NCBI GenBank assembly: GCA_918807975.1
Contig: OU964918.1
Location: 48,158,477 to 48,222,476, forward strand
Direction: 5' to 3'
Length of the DNA stretch: 64,000 nt
Source: Aplidium turbinatum
Lineage: Eukaryota > Chordata > Ascidiacea > Aplousobranchia > Polyclinidae
Under the pieces are notes generated by a model, which was given only the letters and a program-made list of their open reading frames with translations, made no database searches and was not told the DNA's origin. Below, one piece after another: positions 49,431-61,700 of this stretch. The position numbers were made by a program, and so were the translations under genes. Numbering within the stretch: position 1 is the first letter of the stretch; each line of letters starts with the position of its first letter.

Positions 49431-49833
49431 AGTCTTGATAGCTAGTATGAAGGCTACACCGGCATGGTTAGCGAACCACAATGCTCGCTGCGTGAGTAGT
49501 CAGGTAGTGCTGATGCCAGGAAGATCGCTTCTTCTCAACCGAGAAATAACTAGTCACGTTGATTCAAAGTCTATATAACGTTGACTCAACTTTTTGATTA
49601 AAAAAACAAACAAGTTTATCTGCGTAGAAAAATATTTATTTAGCACCAGAAGTACAGGAAACTAAATACTATGCTACTTATTGCATTAAGATACTGTGGA
49701 CCAATATTTTATTTTCGTTTTCTAGTGTAGTCCGTCTCTGTGTATTTTCTCATGGTTAAACTTATTGAAGTTTTATAATTGTTTTGTTTCGAATCTTGAT
49801 TTAGAATGCATTGTTTTCAAAAACAAATAGACT

Positions 49834-52800
49834 ATGTGGCTTCGTGCATTAGAAACAATGTTTGTTATTTTTACCATGGCAAAACCAGTTTATATGTTAA
49901 ATCATGTTTCGGTATCATGTGATGCCGCAGAACATGACAGAGCACTTAGAGTGGAAGAAAAGGTGAATCTATTGAACTTTAATATAAATGCTGACAGACT
50001 TGCTCTTGCCAGAATAGAACACCTGCTCTTGGATGTTGGGACTTTCTGTTTGGCAGGTAGGATATTTGATTCGTTCACTGCACACTTTAGCCAATCATTA
50101 AACTACAAAGTTTTGGTGCAATTAGATCTTACGATAGGCTACCTACAAGTGCAATGAATGCAAGCAATTTTTGAGTGGACAATGATCTTTAAGAGCTGCG
50201 TCGTTGTACAATAGTTATTTGAATGATGAATTTGAGTTGAAAATTTTGTCTACTTGCAAGCATGCCATCAGTAGTGATATAGGATAGCCCACTGATCATG
50301 CAAGATGCGGTGGTTTAAAAAAGGTTTTGTCTGGTAGGCTTACTGTTAACCGTATTTGGCAGTGTTAGGAGCTTTCTACAGACACGTGTTCATTCCATTC
50401 CCTCAATTATTCCTCATTGAAGCTAACAAATAACATCTCTTTGGCTGATGGTGAAAATCATCTGTTTATCTAACTGGAAAAACTAGCTTATTGTTAGAAA
50501 TCAGGATGGAGATTAAACACTATAAACCTTTCTATACCGACCCAGTGGCTCCGAGAGGGGGGGAATTCGGGCCAGTTTCCCCCCTAGCAAAACATTGTAA
50601 AGGAAAAACGAGTAGTTTTTTATTTTTGCACTTTTGAGGGGGCCCATTTTTAGTACTAAAGTAAAAATGTACCAACTAAATAATCAACAAATTCTTAAAT
50701 GAAGTGCGTAGTTCCAAGTATTTCTCAATCATTGTAAATGTCACTCTCGAGAGTCTCGATGCTTCTCATCAAGAACAAATCATTTTCGTGTTAAGGTAGG
50801 CAATGTTGAACAGCTTCAAGACGTAAAATCTGAAGCTGAAATGATTTCTGTATCACTGAGCGGTTTCGATTGTATTGATAGTTTCAACTTGAAAACTGGT
50901 GCTATTTTAGCTAAGCGGGAACTATTTTTGCTTGACATCTGAACCTTGACTTCATAATCTGCGTTGGCCAGGCATAAGAAGTTGTATTCAACATAAGTTA
51001 TCTGGGAAAGTTAAAGGTATCAGTCCAAGCACGATTTAAGAAAGTAAATCCTGTATATTTTTGTTTATGGGTAATCATCATCATCAGTCATCATCTCCGC
51101 CTGCAGCAGATTGCGCATCAACATGAATTATTTGCTTCCAAGAGTGGCGATTTTGAGCCAGCTCGCCCAGTGTCGCCAAGTTGAGTCCGGTCCATAATTG
51201 GATATTGTCTTGCCATCGTTTTGATTGTCTGCCACGTTTTCTTGTTTCTTCTACTTTGCCTTCTGTGCAAACTTTGCTGATTCCGAATTGTGATCTTTTA
51301 GTGTGGCAGAACAGTTTTAAAACTTTTGATTTTATTATTGCTGCAATTGGATGTAATTTTGTCATAGTTAAAAGATCTTCTGTTTTCGTGTGGTCAAGTA
51401 GCCTTTTGGTGGTCATGCTTCTCATGATGTGATTTTGGAAGGTAGAGTTTTTTCTATATTTGAGTTTTTTGTTTATGGATGTTGTTGCTTAGGCTAAATC
51501 TAGTTGGAATTCATAATGTTGCCTACACTACAGACAGCGTTGTTTAAATGTCTTATTATTTTTGGAGTAATTGATTATTTGTAAGCTTGTGGCATCTTTA
51601 CAGTTATAGCCCAGTCAGAGGAAAAATTCTAAAAAATCTAAAAAAGCTGTCTTTTCATCTTGCAAAGAAAATTGACTTCGAGAGGGTAATCAAGGCGTGG
51701 TGCAGTCAAACCCAATGCTTTACATTACCCTTTTGCAATTGAAGCTAAAGACGTTTCTTAAATGTATCAAGTTGGAACCAAGAGCTTGATCGGAAGCTGA
51801 GTCAATGCTAAAGTAGCCTACAACTAGCAGTTTTAAATTTGTGACTGCTTTGCATTATGTGGATTACGGTACTAAACAAGATTCACTGATGAATTTAATG
51901 AAATTAAAGGAAGATGTAATCTAAGTAAGAGAAAGCTGAGAAGAGTAAGCTACTACTCGCAAGCTAAAGTTGCAGTAGCAATTATACTAAATTTACAAGA
52001 AAATGATTTTCTTTTCCTGAGGACAGAACGCTTTTATAACTCCACTTAACTAGCTGAATCATTCGAAGGAAATTATTCTACCATACATTGCAAAGGATTC
52101 GATAGTTGTAGGAATTGACAAATGTAGGCTATCGACAAACTCAAACATATCGTCGATGAGTTTAAAGTTCCATGAAAATTTCATCGTATGTCTGTTGTGC
52201 AGTTGCGGGCATGTGGGACAAATTTAAACCATTTGTAGGCTATACCTACAACAATGACATTTTTCAAGACATTTTGGATGAGTTGGTACTTTTGACAGAA
52301 AGCCACACAGCAAACTTCAGCTGCAAACCAGAATGAACCGCACCATATTTCGCATGGTTTTTCCAAGTAGTTTTGTTATGATTTTTTTTTGTGTTCCGGT
52401 AGCTAGCCTACCTCCAACGGTTGCGCTTTGAGAACGTGGTTTTAGCAATTACTGAAACTTGTAAAAAATTGTTTGCGCTCCAGTAGGCCAATGACTCAAA
52501 ACCGGTTGAAAAGCCTAACTATACATGTTGTGCATCAATTCAGATGTCGCAAAATTTTATCATTTGATGCTGTGATCCGTAACTTTGCATTGCAAAAAGT
52601 CTAGAAAGGGTTCAATTAAATCAGGGATGTGTAAAGTCCGGCCCGCGGGCCAACTTCGGCTCACGAGACGTTTTTGTATGGCCCCCGCCTGTTGTTGTAC
52701 AATGTGTTATTTTTGGCCTGCAGACACACAAAAATCATATAAATTCAACTTGCAGTTTTCAAAAAAATTATTGTGGCTGTTGGCCCGCGAATAGCCGAAC

Positions 52801-55800
52801 ACTTATTATCAAATCTGGCTCGCGTGGGAAAAAGTTTGGACACTCCTGAATTAAATGCTTGGTTGAACTAACTTATTTTCGTTGCCTGTAGGCCTATTGT
52901 GTGTTTACAAAGCTTTCTAGACAAAATAGTTTGCCTCAATGGCATTTTTGCTGCCAGTGTAATCTAGTGATTATTGATGATTTTTACATTGAACGAAGTT
53001 CTTTTCATGCTGAGGAAAGTAGGCTAATTTCAGCTTAACACGAACATGCAACGCAGGATACAAATTAGTTGTATACTGTATTTGCTAAAAAATATTATGG
53101 GGCCCATTTTTCGTATTGTTTCCCGACCAGTGCTGACTTCTCTCGGAGGCCCTGTACCGACCACGTCGACATCTCTCTAACTGACATGTCTGCTTCCACT
53201 AAGACTAGCTCTGGTGCTTTTCAAAGATCTTTGCCCCGCTTAGAGCTTTTTTGTGCGTCAATAAGAAGTGGAATCTTCCTCTTCTAAGATTGCGGTGCTG
53301 AGAAACAGACAGCAAACTACATAATTTTATCCAACAAATAAAAAGCCTGAAAGTCCGGAATAATGAAAATAAAGACCGGCTGCTCAGTAGCGCAGCTACT
53401 TGTTGCATATTTTGGACCTATCCGAAAGCAGCAGTGTCGTAAGGACAGCAAAGTACGTTAGCCTATTACCTCTCGTAGTGTATTAAGAATTGAAGCAATC
53501 AATCAAGAGCGAGAAAGTCGAGTCGCTTGGCTTATCATGCATTGTTTTAAATTTGGCTGATCAATTTAGGCTACTTCAGTTGAGTTTTGCTTTCATTTCT
53601 GACCATGTAACAAAAACAATACGTGCCAACATATCAGAGGTCTAGAAAAAGGTAGGAACGACAAAACGCGACTACTAAAACGTGTTTGAGACAGAAATAG
53701 TTTGTCGCAACGCTTTCGAAAAAAAATCGAACTTAATATTATTTTCAAAATTTGTAGGTTATAAACGAGATTACAAGACAATATTGCTATGTTGATTGGT
53801 TTTGGTGAGTTATCGAGAATGTTGATAGTCGCTAAGAAAACGTATTTTGATGTGATATGCTCATCAGGAAGAGGAGAAAGCTAGACAAAGAAAACTTTTC
53901 ACGAAAAAATCCTATTACTGGCGTTTGGCAAAACCATCTTAAAATGTACCAAGTCTTGAAATCAATACGCGGAGATAAGATTTTATGGAAGGTTTTCTTT
54001 GCTAATCTTGCTACAGTAGGTGGCCTAGCCTACCAGTAGAAGGGTGCATTAAATTGACATTTGTTTTTTGTTGTAGCCTATGTCCGATTGTCCGTATTGC
54101 TTCGTTGTGTAACGTTATAGGCTACATAGCCTATGATTATGAGCATGACACCCAAACCTAGGTTTATCGCAAAAGTTTTTGTATAACAAAAATTCAAACA
54201 TTTGTAGAAATTATGCTTAGATAAATTGATAAAGGTTACATTGCGACTTCACGTGGACTATTGAAAAAAATACAAAGAATCTCGTGGATAAACATAGAAA
54301 ACTTCAGAGATTGTGAAGGATGTAACATGGCCACCTGGAGATGCGGCCTGATTTGTCACATTTTGCAGATTTTGATTAGGCTACAGCTACTGCTAGTGCT
54401 TGACTGACATTTTTTGAGATGTTGTTACTTCTTGCGGTTTCCTAATGACAAAAAACTTTTTTGTTGCCTTGGGGAAGCAGTAGCAAATGAGAAAAACTAA
54501 GTTGAAAAACGCAAAATCAGACTGTTATTGAAAATTAACAGTCTGACTAAAATTTACAAAATCAAATTTTCTTTGTTTTTCAACATGTGAGGATGTTAAA
54601 ACCTATTGTGTCATCTGGGGAAAAGAATAAAGAAAGCGTAAAAATATAATTTTTAGAAAATTTTATTTAAACGTTCGCCAAAAGTTAGAAAAACCTGGAA
54701 ATTTCTGCAAAATGTGACAAATCAGGCCATATCTTTAGGTGGCCATGGATGTAATAATATTTATGCCATTAGCCACGTTTCCTGGCTAACTTTAATATCT
54801 TTCTTTTCGTCCCTACTGTAAAAATGTTGCCGTAGCTCGAGCAACAAAAGAAATAACCTTGAAAGTTTAAAATCTATTGCCAAATTATATCTCGTCTTCA
54901 AAACGTCTTTCTGGTGACCTGCTTTCTAAAAAGTGGATAACAAAATGTAGGCTGCACTTCTCACCGAAGCTGTTTTTGTGTTGAAGCTTTATTTTATAGT
55001 TTTGGTGTTTCTATGAACATTCATCTAATCTAGAAACTTCCTTTTCAAGATATAGGCCTACTGTAAATTTAGCTTTTGCTTTGCCAAAAGCTTGAGGAAT
55101 TCTTGGCTGGCTTATTCATAAGAATGAACTGATAGGCTACCACTAATTTTAAAACTAGAGTTGTATAATTGAGTGATGTCTATCAAGCTGACATCAGTCG
55201 TAGCGTTTTCTGTTTGTATCACTGCAGTAGAGTATATCTCGTAGATTAGCATTTTTTCCAACGTAAAACAAACTTTCATCAACCTATTGTTCTTTTGAGG
55301 GAGCGTTTGTGTAAAATGAGTTTTGAATTTTTTAAAACAGCATTTTCAAGTGGAAGTATTTATGCAAGTTGCGATGAGTTGTTTTATCATGGAAATGTCC
55401 ACGATGGAGTATACGATATTTTTATTGCTGGAAGGCTAATAAGAGTATTCTGTGAATTTTCGAAGGGCCACGACATCCATTGGTTGGTAAGTCAGTATTT
55501 TTAACAGAAAACTATAACCTAACCCATGTGCAGAACTCAAAGATTGAAAACTGAATAAATGACTACCATCAGTAGGCTAGTAGGCGCATGGATCGATATC
55601 AGTAGCCTACAGTAGGTTGACCAAGTTATAAAAACAAACATACAATTAAAAGACCAATCAATCCTATAAAGCCAGTTGTTGCCTAATTCAACAGGATTCA
55701 AAATACGTCACTAAAACAAGCTCTCGTATCACTATCAACTCCAGGCCCTGCTTTACAAAAATCGAGAACATAAATTATTTGGCGGTAAGAATCCAGAACT

Positions 55801-57152
55801 ATAAAGATATAAATGTTGCTTGACCAACAACGCATCCTACCACAGGCTACACCATATAATTCACTATGTATTCAAGAGAAAACAAACCTTTTAAAATCAC
55901 TTTTCGAATTTCAAGGTAATCCAGCGTCGTGTATCAAATGTAATAGATTTTTATAAAGACTGGAACACCTACGAAAAGGGTTTTGGAGATTTAAAAGGCG
56001 ACTTTTGGCTAGGTACGTAATACATTGCAATCTTTTTTCAACCTATCGCAAACAACTTTCATGCAATCAGCAAGTTAAATGCTGTTGGGTCGCAAAGGAT
56101 TCGGTTGAGTGTTTAATTCGGCTATAGCTAAAGAGAAAAAACGTGCGTTTTTCATCTGAAAAGTTCTGTTTTCACTATAGTCTTGAAAATTGTCTTCCAG
56201 AATTCGTTGACGCCTGAATGATTTGTTTCAAACAGGGTCGTATCTAAGACGTGTTGTGTTTTATTAATAAAAATATTTTTTATGCTTCAGGATTAGACAA
56301 CATACATCGCATCACGTCATCAATGGCACATGAACTTCGAGTAGAATTGGAAGACTGGAAAGGACACAAAGCTTACGCTGACTATCAGTAAGACAACCGA
56401 ATGACATATTTGAGTTTGTTAGTAGGCTGATACAAATACACTTAGGCTGAAACAAATACGACACCAAAACAGAACACTTCAATACTAATAGTAGCCTAGA
56501 CTTAAAGTACTCACGCTATTAGTAAATTTCTGAGAAACTTTACTCCAGGTATTACTATCTTTTTTCAGCACCTTTTCCGTTTTGGGCAAGAGTGTAAATT
56601 ATAAGCTACGAGTGTCCGGATACACTGGAAATGCAGGTAAGCAACAATATGTTTGAAAGAATTCTAAATAACATCGGTTTTGAAATAGGTAGTATCTTGG
56701 AAGTTGAAATACCTTTCAAATACTGTACTTCTGAACTCAGGTAATTCAACAGCTAAGTTTCATCTAGAGTCATTTTAAAATAGATTCACTTGCAAAACGT
56801 AATCAATGGAGAATTATTTACAAGTAGCTATCGGTCCATCGCAGGAGACGCCTTGGCGTATCACAACAATCACCCATTTTCCACGAAAGATCGTGACAAC
56901 GACGCCACGTTGGCTGGACACTGTGCGAAACTATTCCATGGAGGGTGGTGGTATGTTGGTTGTCACCATGCCAATCTGAACGGGTTTTACTTCAACGGAG
57001 GCCAATGCGATCCAAAAGGCATCAGTTGGAAGCAGTGGAAAGCTAAGCATTACTCTCTCATGAAAGTTACCATGAAAATTCGACCCACTGACATAGCACA
57101 CACAGGGAGATGGCTGCATGGGTACAGCGTACTAGGAAGAAGGTATTGGTGA
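49834..57152 (+). CDS. FReD6: secreted fibrinogen-related domain protein
   Basis: Exons 49834-50056, 55341-55486, 55916-56012, 56291-56387, 56569-56636 and 56845-57152, phases 1-0-1-2-1, giving 312 residues. Exon 1: signal region (LETMFVIFTMAKPVYM), stalk NHVSVSCDAAEHDR, a heptad-like DRLALARIEHLLLD and closing FCLAG. Fibrinogen motifs: [77 protein letters not shown] and MKIRP, then a basic/aromatic end (GRWLHGYSVLGRRYW). Intron 1 is 5.3 kb, far longer than in the sister genes. It holds a LINE piece, a hAT element and family A copy 3, so the link between exon 1 and the rest is inferred from phase and order. Candidate poly(A) signal at 57488. Confidence 0.87.
51069..51430 (-). mobile_element. 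LINE 3' fragment in FReD6 intron 1
   Basis: Minus frame ending at 51084: KLFCHTKR, GKVEETRKRGRQSKRWQDNI, QLWTGLNLATLGELAQNR and SWKQIIHVDA, the usual C-terminal end of a LINE reverse-transcriptase ORF. Ends GGDDD over a run of ATC/TCA repeats that may be the 3' tail. Only about 110 residues remain. A different family from 9085-9903 and 23010-23665. Confidence 0.8.
52622..52848. mobile_element. hAT-type MITE
   Basis: 227 bp. Left end CAGGGATGTGTAAAGTCC; inverted right end CAGGAGTGTCCAAACTTTTT. A perfect 8-bp duplication AATTAAAT lies at 52614-52621 and 52849-52856. The CAGGG ends and 8-bp duplication are the hAT hallmark. No transposase. Confidence 0.9.
54326..54747 (+). mobile_element. Family A inverted-repeat transposon, copy 3
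   Basis: 422 bp with ends CATGGCCACCTGGAGATGCG and GGTGGCCATG. A perfect 7-bp duplication GATGTAA lies at 54319-54325 and 54748-54754. Same orientation as copy 1. In FReD6 intron 1. Confidence 0.92.
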
Positions 57153-57487
57153 CCAACTAAGCCACAAGGACTGGTCGACACAACATGGGTCTGCTAGGAA
57201 ATAAGGAAAACGCCCGATAACAAATCACATTGACATTTCGCATGATGTCACTGCATATGAATCAGACTTTTCGTTTTACGACCGTTGTTGTTGGCGAGGT
57301 AATGTTTCAAATAACCAACAAACGTTAGATCAAGGTTGAATAGAAAAGTTGCACACGGTTGACACAATGCCAAACCTTTCTTTACTGTCAGCTTACCTCG
57401 ATTCGAACGGAAACAAACGCTTCTGGCCACGTCACTACTTTATTTTTGTACAGTAACCTCAAACAACATCACCAATGGCTCATCGGG

Positions 57488-57493
57488 AATAAA
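57488..57493 (+). terminator. Candidate poly(A) signal of FReD6
   Basis: AATAAA about 335 bases after the FReD6 stop codon. Confidence 0.35.
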
Positions 57494-57886
57494 AAATTTA
57501 TCGTTTTCCCTTCAAAAGGTTCAAAACATATCGGTTAAGACAGTTATCGGTCCCACAATGTTGTTTCAAAATGACTGAAAGTAATGTATTTTCTGCACAT
57601 TGCATCGAAGTGAGGTTACTCTAAAATACACTTGATTGATTGATATGTGGGCTAACGCCACCAGCTTTATTGACTTTGGTCCTGAGATATACTGTTAGAA
57701 TAAGATGCATTCAGCATTATGTTATCTCTTCGCAGACACTTTTATCAAACGCAGGCCTATGTCCGAGCTCCGCTCGTAAAAGAAAAGTCTTTTCACTTGA
57801 TCGACGTTTTCTTCTTTCCAAGTTAAATTTTTGACATCTAGAAATAAACAGGGTTTTTACATTTTTTGTTAGTCTATGCCCTATAT

Positions 57887-58324
57887 CAGGGCTACTCAAC
57901 TGGCGGACCGTGGTCCGAATCCGGACCTTTTCGGTGTTGAAAGTGGACCTCGGACTTCTGGAAGAATAACCTCATTGCCACATTTTAGGGCCTCTTTAAA
58001 CAGATTTCCATTAGAGAAAAGTAATTTTTTGTGGTTATTCAAGGAGCTGGGGGCTTCGTCCCCAGACCCTCTAACGCTTTGCCGTCTTCTCTGATGTGCG
58101 ATCCACACAACTACACTACAAAGAAACACAATACATTTTTTCCTTTTTTATTTCTTTGTTTGTGTCAGACAAAAATCCAAGTTGTGTTACATACTACCTG
58201 AAAAGTGTTTCGGTGCTCGTAGGCTACTGGTTGTTTAATTTTCGTGGTTGCATATGAAATATTCACCGGACCGCAAAAATATTCAACTTGTGGAACCGTT
58301 GCTAACATTAGTTGAGTAGCCCTG
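57887..58324. mobile_element. hAT-type non-autonomous element
   Basis: 438 bp. Left end CAGGGCTACTCAACTGGCGG; inverted right end CAGGGCTACTCAACTAATG. Flanks CCCTATAT and GTCTATAT agree at 6 of 8 bases, so the duplication has decayed. Inside are GGTCCG/CGGACC words. No transposase. Confidence 0.82.
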
Positions 58325-58739
58325 GTCTATATCATTCGAAAAAGCATGAAATTGTGCAGTCTACTTGTTTTATCGCTATTTTACAACGCTTTGGTGAATA
58401 AAGAAACAAAGCCAAACAATTAGTCCGGCATAGGCCTACCAAGAATGATTCCATTTTGAACCTACCTTGCAAAATAATTGCGCTTTATTTTAAATAACTG
58501 TTTAACGTGATCATATAGCCTTTTAGCTGCTATTACTACGTCATTAAAAATAAGGCGTAAAAATATAGCCTACACAAAGACCATCAAGTTGAAAGTTTAA
58601 AAACACAAAAATTTAGCACAACTCAAACAAAAATTATGAAAATTGACATAAACTTAAAACTGTTATTGTTAATGAAACTTTAACAATCATCCTGTTCCAT
58701 CATTCAACCATTACTTGCTAAAATAACACAAAACTTGGT

Positions 58740-61700
58740 TCAAAAGAGATCAAAAAGATTTCCGAAGTGAGATCGGTAAATGTGAGTAAAACGCCAGCTA
58801 CAATCATTTAAAGTGGTCGCAGTGCTATTTATCAATATCTTACCCAACTCAGAAACAAAGCATTGATACGTTTTCGCGTTCCGGACAATTAATGCTATAT
58901 ACGCAACCACGCCATCCCGGGACCATAGTAAATTGAAAAGAGTATCCACCAGTGGCGGTATTAAGTCTGGATCAAACACAACATCTGTGAAATACAAAAC
59001 TTCTCAGGGTGGTTCTGGATTGCCATGGTCTCCAGTTATCGCTGCCTCAAGCAATGCTTTAAGGTTTATTTAGCACCAACCACAACTAAAAGTATTATCC
59101 GTGAGGTACATCAAGGTTAAATTAGGCAGCCCGGTTTCTTAAAGTCTTCGTCCTGGCTATGTTTGTTTGTGCTCTTCTCGCCGTGTCAATCCTTTGTACC
59201 CGTGCGTTGCTGATGCGAATAAAACAGTTGAACAACTTTTTAGCATTTCAAAACGATGCAGGAGGAAGGCGTCATGAGAAGTTTACAAACACTTATAAAG
59301 CAACTTTTTGCTGCGTTTTTCTGTTTAAAATGCAAATGTTGTCCAAATATTATGACTAAACTACTGGATAAATTACGCTCGTACATCAACACAAATTTTT
59401 AATCAAACTTTTATTACAAAGCAAACGTCTTTCTTTGGGAAACCTGGAACGGTAATTCCTGTGTTTTTTTTTAAATCAAATTGAATGCAACGTTAAATAT
59501 TCTTGGTTGCTGCGGCAGTTCGTTAAATTACAAAGCATTCCAAAACATGTTTTTAAAATTGTGTGAATCGACTGAAGCATACATAAAGAAGAACTCCCTT
59601 AGAAACGCAAACAGATGTTATCAACCCACCTGCAGCCAGTATGACGTCAGTTTCAAAGCCTTCGCCACCGTCTCGCCAGTCCAGACGCTTGGTGTGAAAC
59701 CTGCCTGAGATTTGCAAGAAAATTACTTGTCTTGTCTTCCAATGTTAAAATGAAAATTTTACAAGCAAAAAGTGAACTTGCTACTGTAAAGCGTTCCATT
59801 GCACAATGTTGCTCTTTCAGCAAAATGGCTGTGGAAGTCGTGTGACGTGTGGCTTTGAGCAGCAAATCAGTTGTTCTTACAATATTGATTCAACGAATCA
59901 ACGTCTACAGACGTGTTTGTTCTTTTGGGTGTTTTTGACTGGTGGGTTGTTTTTATCATGGCCTTGCAAACGAAATGCCTACGCATAATCTAGCTGGCAA
60001 TGTTTGTAGCCTAATAACAAAAACTTTTATACGAAATTAAAACATGGTGAACCTTTATCCAGATTGTTAATTCCAATATTAATTTCGAGCTGCTGCAATA
60101 CGTCTGGATGGGCGTCTGTAAAAGTGTAAGATTTTACGTTGATAGATTTTGCGATGACCAGTCCAGCAACTCCAGAACCGCAGCCCAGCTCAATCACGTG
60201 ACGTTGTTCCACAACATGAGGATGAGATAAACACCATTCCGCCAAAAACATACCGCCCTAGGAATTTGAAAAAATACAATTATTGCAATTTTACCTGAAC
60301 ATAAAATTTTAAGGTTTCAGGAGTTTTAAAATTTTATATTTTGATTAAATTGCAATATTATTGAAGCACATTAGCTCCATTAAATAAAATATTACACAAT
60401 AATGATAAAAGTATGGTTTGTTTTACTTCATACTTCAACATCCTTTAAGAGCAATTTTCAGCCATTTTATTATTTATTGCATTTCCTTCTTCTTTCTCGT
60501 GTTGTCGCTATATGTCAGGGCATCCGTTGGTTACCCACTGTCTGGTGTCGTCATCGATAGAAACTAGGCCTTCCATACCATGAGGTGGTCTGTATAGCCG
60601 GCAATCCTTGGTAATGTGGGCTGCCGTCTGCATTTCACCACACTCACAAGCAGCACTCTCTGCCATGCCCCAGCGCAACATGTCTGCACCATAGCGTCCA
60701 ACACCAGTGAGCAAACGGTTACGCCTTGATGAGGCAAGTCTAGAGAGGCCATGGCCCAGCTGGTTCTCGGGACTTCCTATTGCATTTCCTAATACTGTAT
60801 GATTGTGTTTGTGATATGGCATTATAATTGATTCATTGATTCCACAACAAAGCAACCGTTACCACTCAAGTCTTTAGCATGATTCGACGTGGAATCGAAC
60901 CCACGTCCACTAAAATTAAATGTAAAAACACTGACTATTTTCTTACTGTGCTGGTACAAACAAACTACTTTTCATTATAGTTGAACTTTCAAAGAACCGT
61001 GCAGGATTACAAACGCATAAATTTTCTCCAGTAAAGCATTGCTTTGATGACCATTCTGCACGTCTTTACAACACATAAATATGATTTAACTTTTTTATAA
61101 TGAAATTTTACCATTCACAGCAGAGCATAAGCAAAATTAAACTTAATACAGTAATCTCCGCTTCTTAAGGTCACCTCGGGACGAGACGATTCTGGGCTTG
61201 TTAAGCGGGAAACAGTTCTCTGTCACTTCTATACATTGAGTAATTCCGGACCAGACCAAACTGGGCCTAATAATCTGGGACTACTATGCCAGAAAAATTA
61301 GGATATATTTAGATCAAGTATAGTTATTACTATCTGAATCCTTCACAGCCTGTTTCACCTACACGGATCATCAGAAGGTTCTTATTCAAATAGAAGATTC
61401 TTATTCTAGTAATAACTATATTTGATTTAAGTCGCTCTGCTTTTTTGCTTAGCATTGAGCACTTTTTGTAGTATAGTTTTCATATCATATATATATTTAG
61501 AATATTCTGAACTCGCACCTTCCAAGTCACTAATCCAGTTGTTCCTCTAGAGATCGTGTAGAAACTTTCTTGAACAGTCACAAATTCACATGAGTTTGGC
61601 TAAAAACAATGAATAACTAATATGCAACATTTTTTTACAAGTATGTATTTTAATACTTTTCGGAAATTCTGCAAATCCTCTTTATTTCGGACTCTGCACA

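Larger units (their letters stand above)
46563..49833. other. Intergenic between divergent FReD5 and FReD6
   Basis: Shared 5' flank of two head-to-head genes. It holds the 38-bp minisatellite (46946-47629), the hammerhead motif (48190-48237) and its decayed relative (about 49351-49430). No protein gene is seen. Confidence 0.6.
57153..58739. other. Intergenic: convergent FReD6 and EEF2KMT
   Basis: Carries both 3' flanks, a candidate FReD6 poly(A) signal and a hAT-type element (57887-58324). No gene is seen. Confidence 0.6.

Noticed and set aside
50540-53165. Shared words (ACCGACC, GGGGCCCATTTTT, CTCGGAG) near 50540-50650 and, partly inverted, 53099-53165
   Set aside because: Probably ends of one old repeat, but borders and orientation could not be fixed by eye.
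60880-60925. tRNA T-arm-like hairpin (GTGGGTTCGATTCCAC) on the minus strand
   Set aside because: No A box or acceptor partner at tRNA distance; at most a relic of a tRNA-derived repeat.
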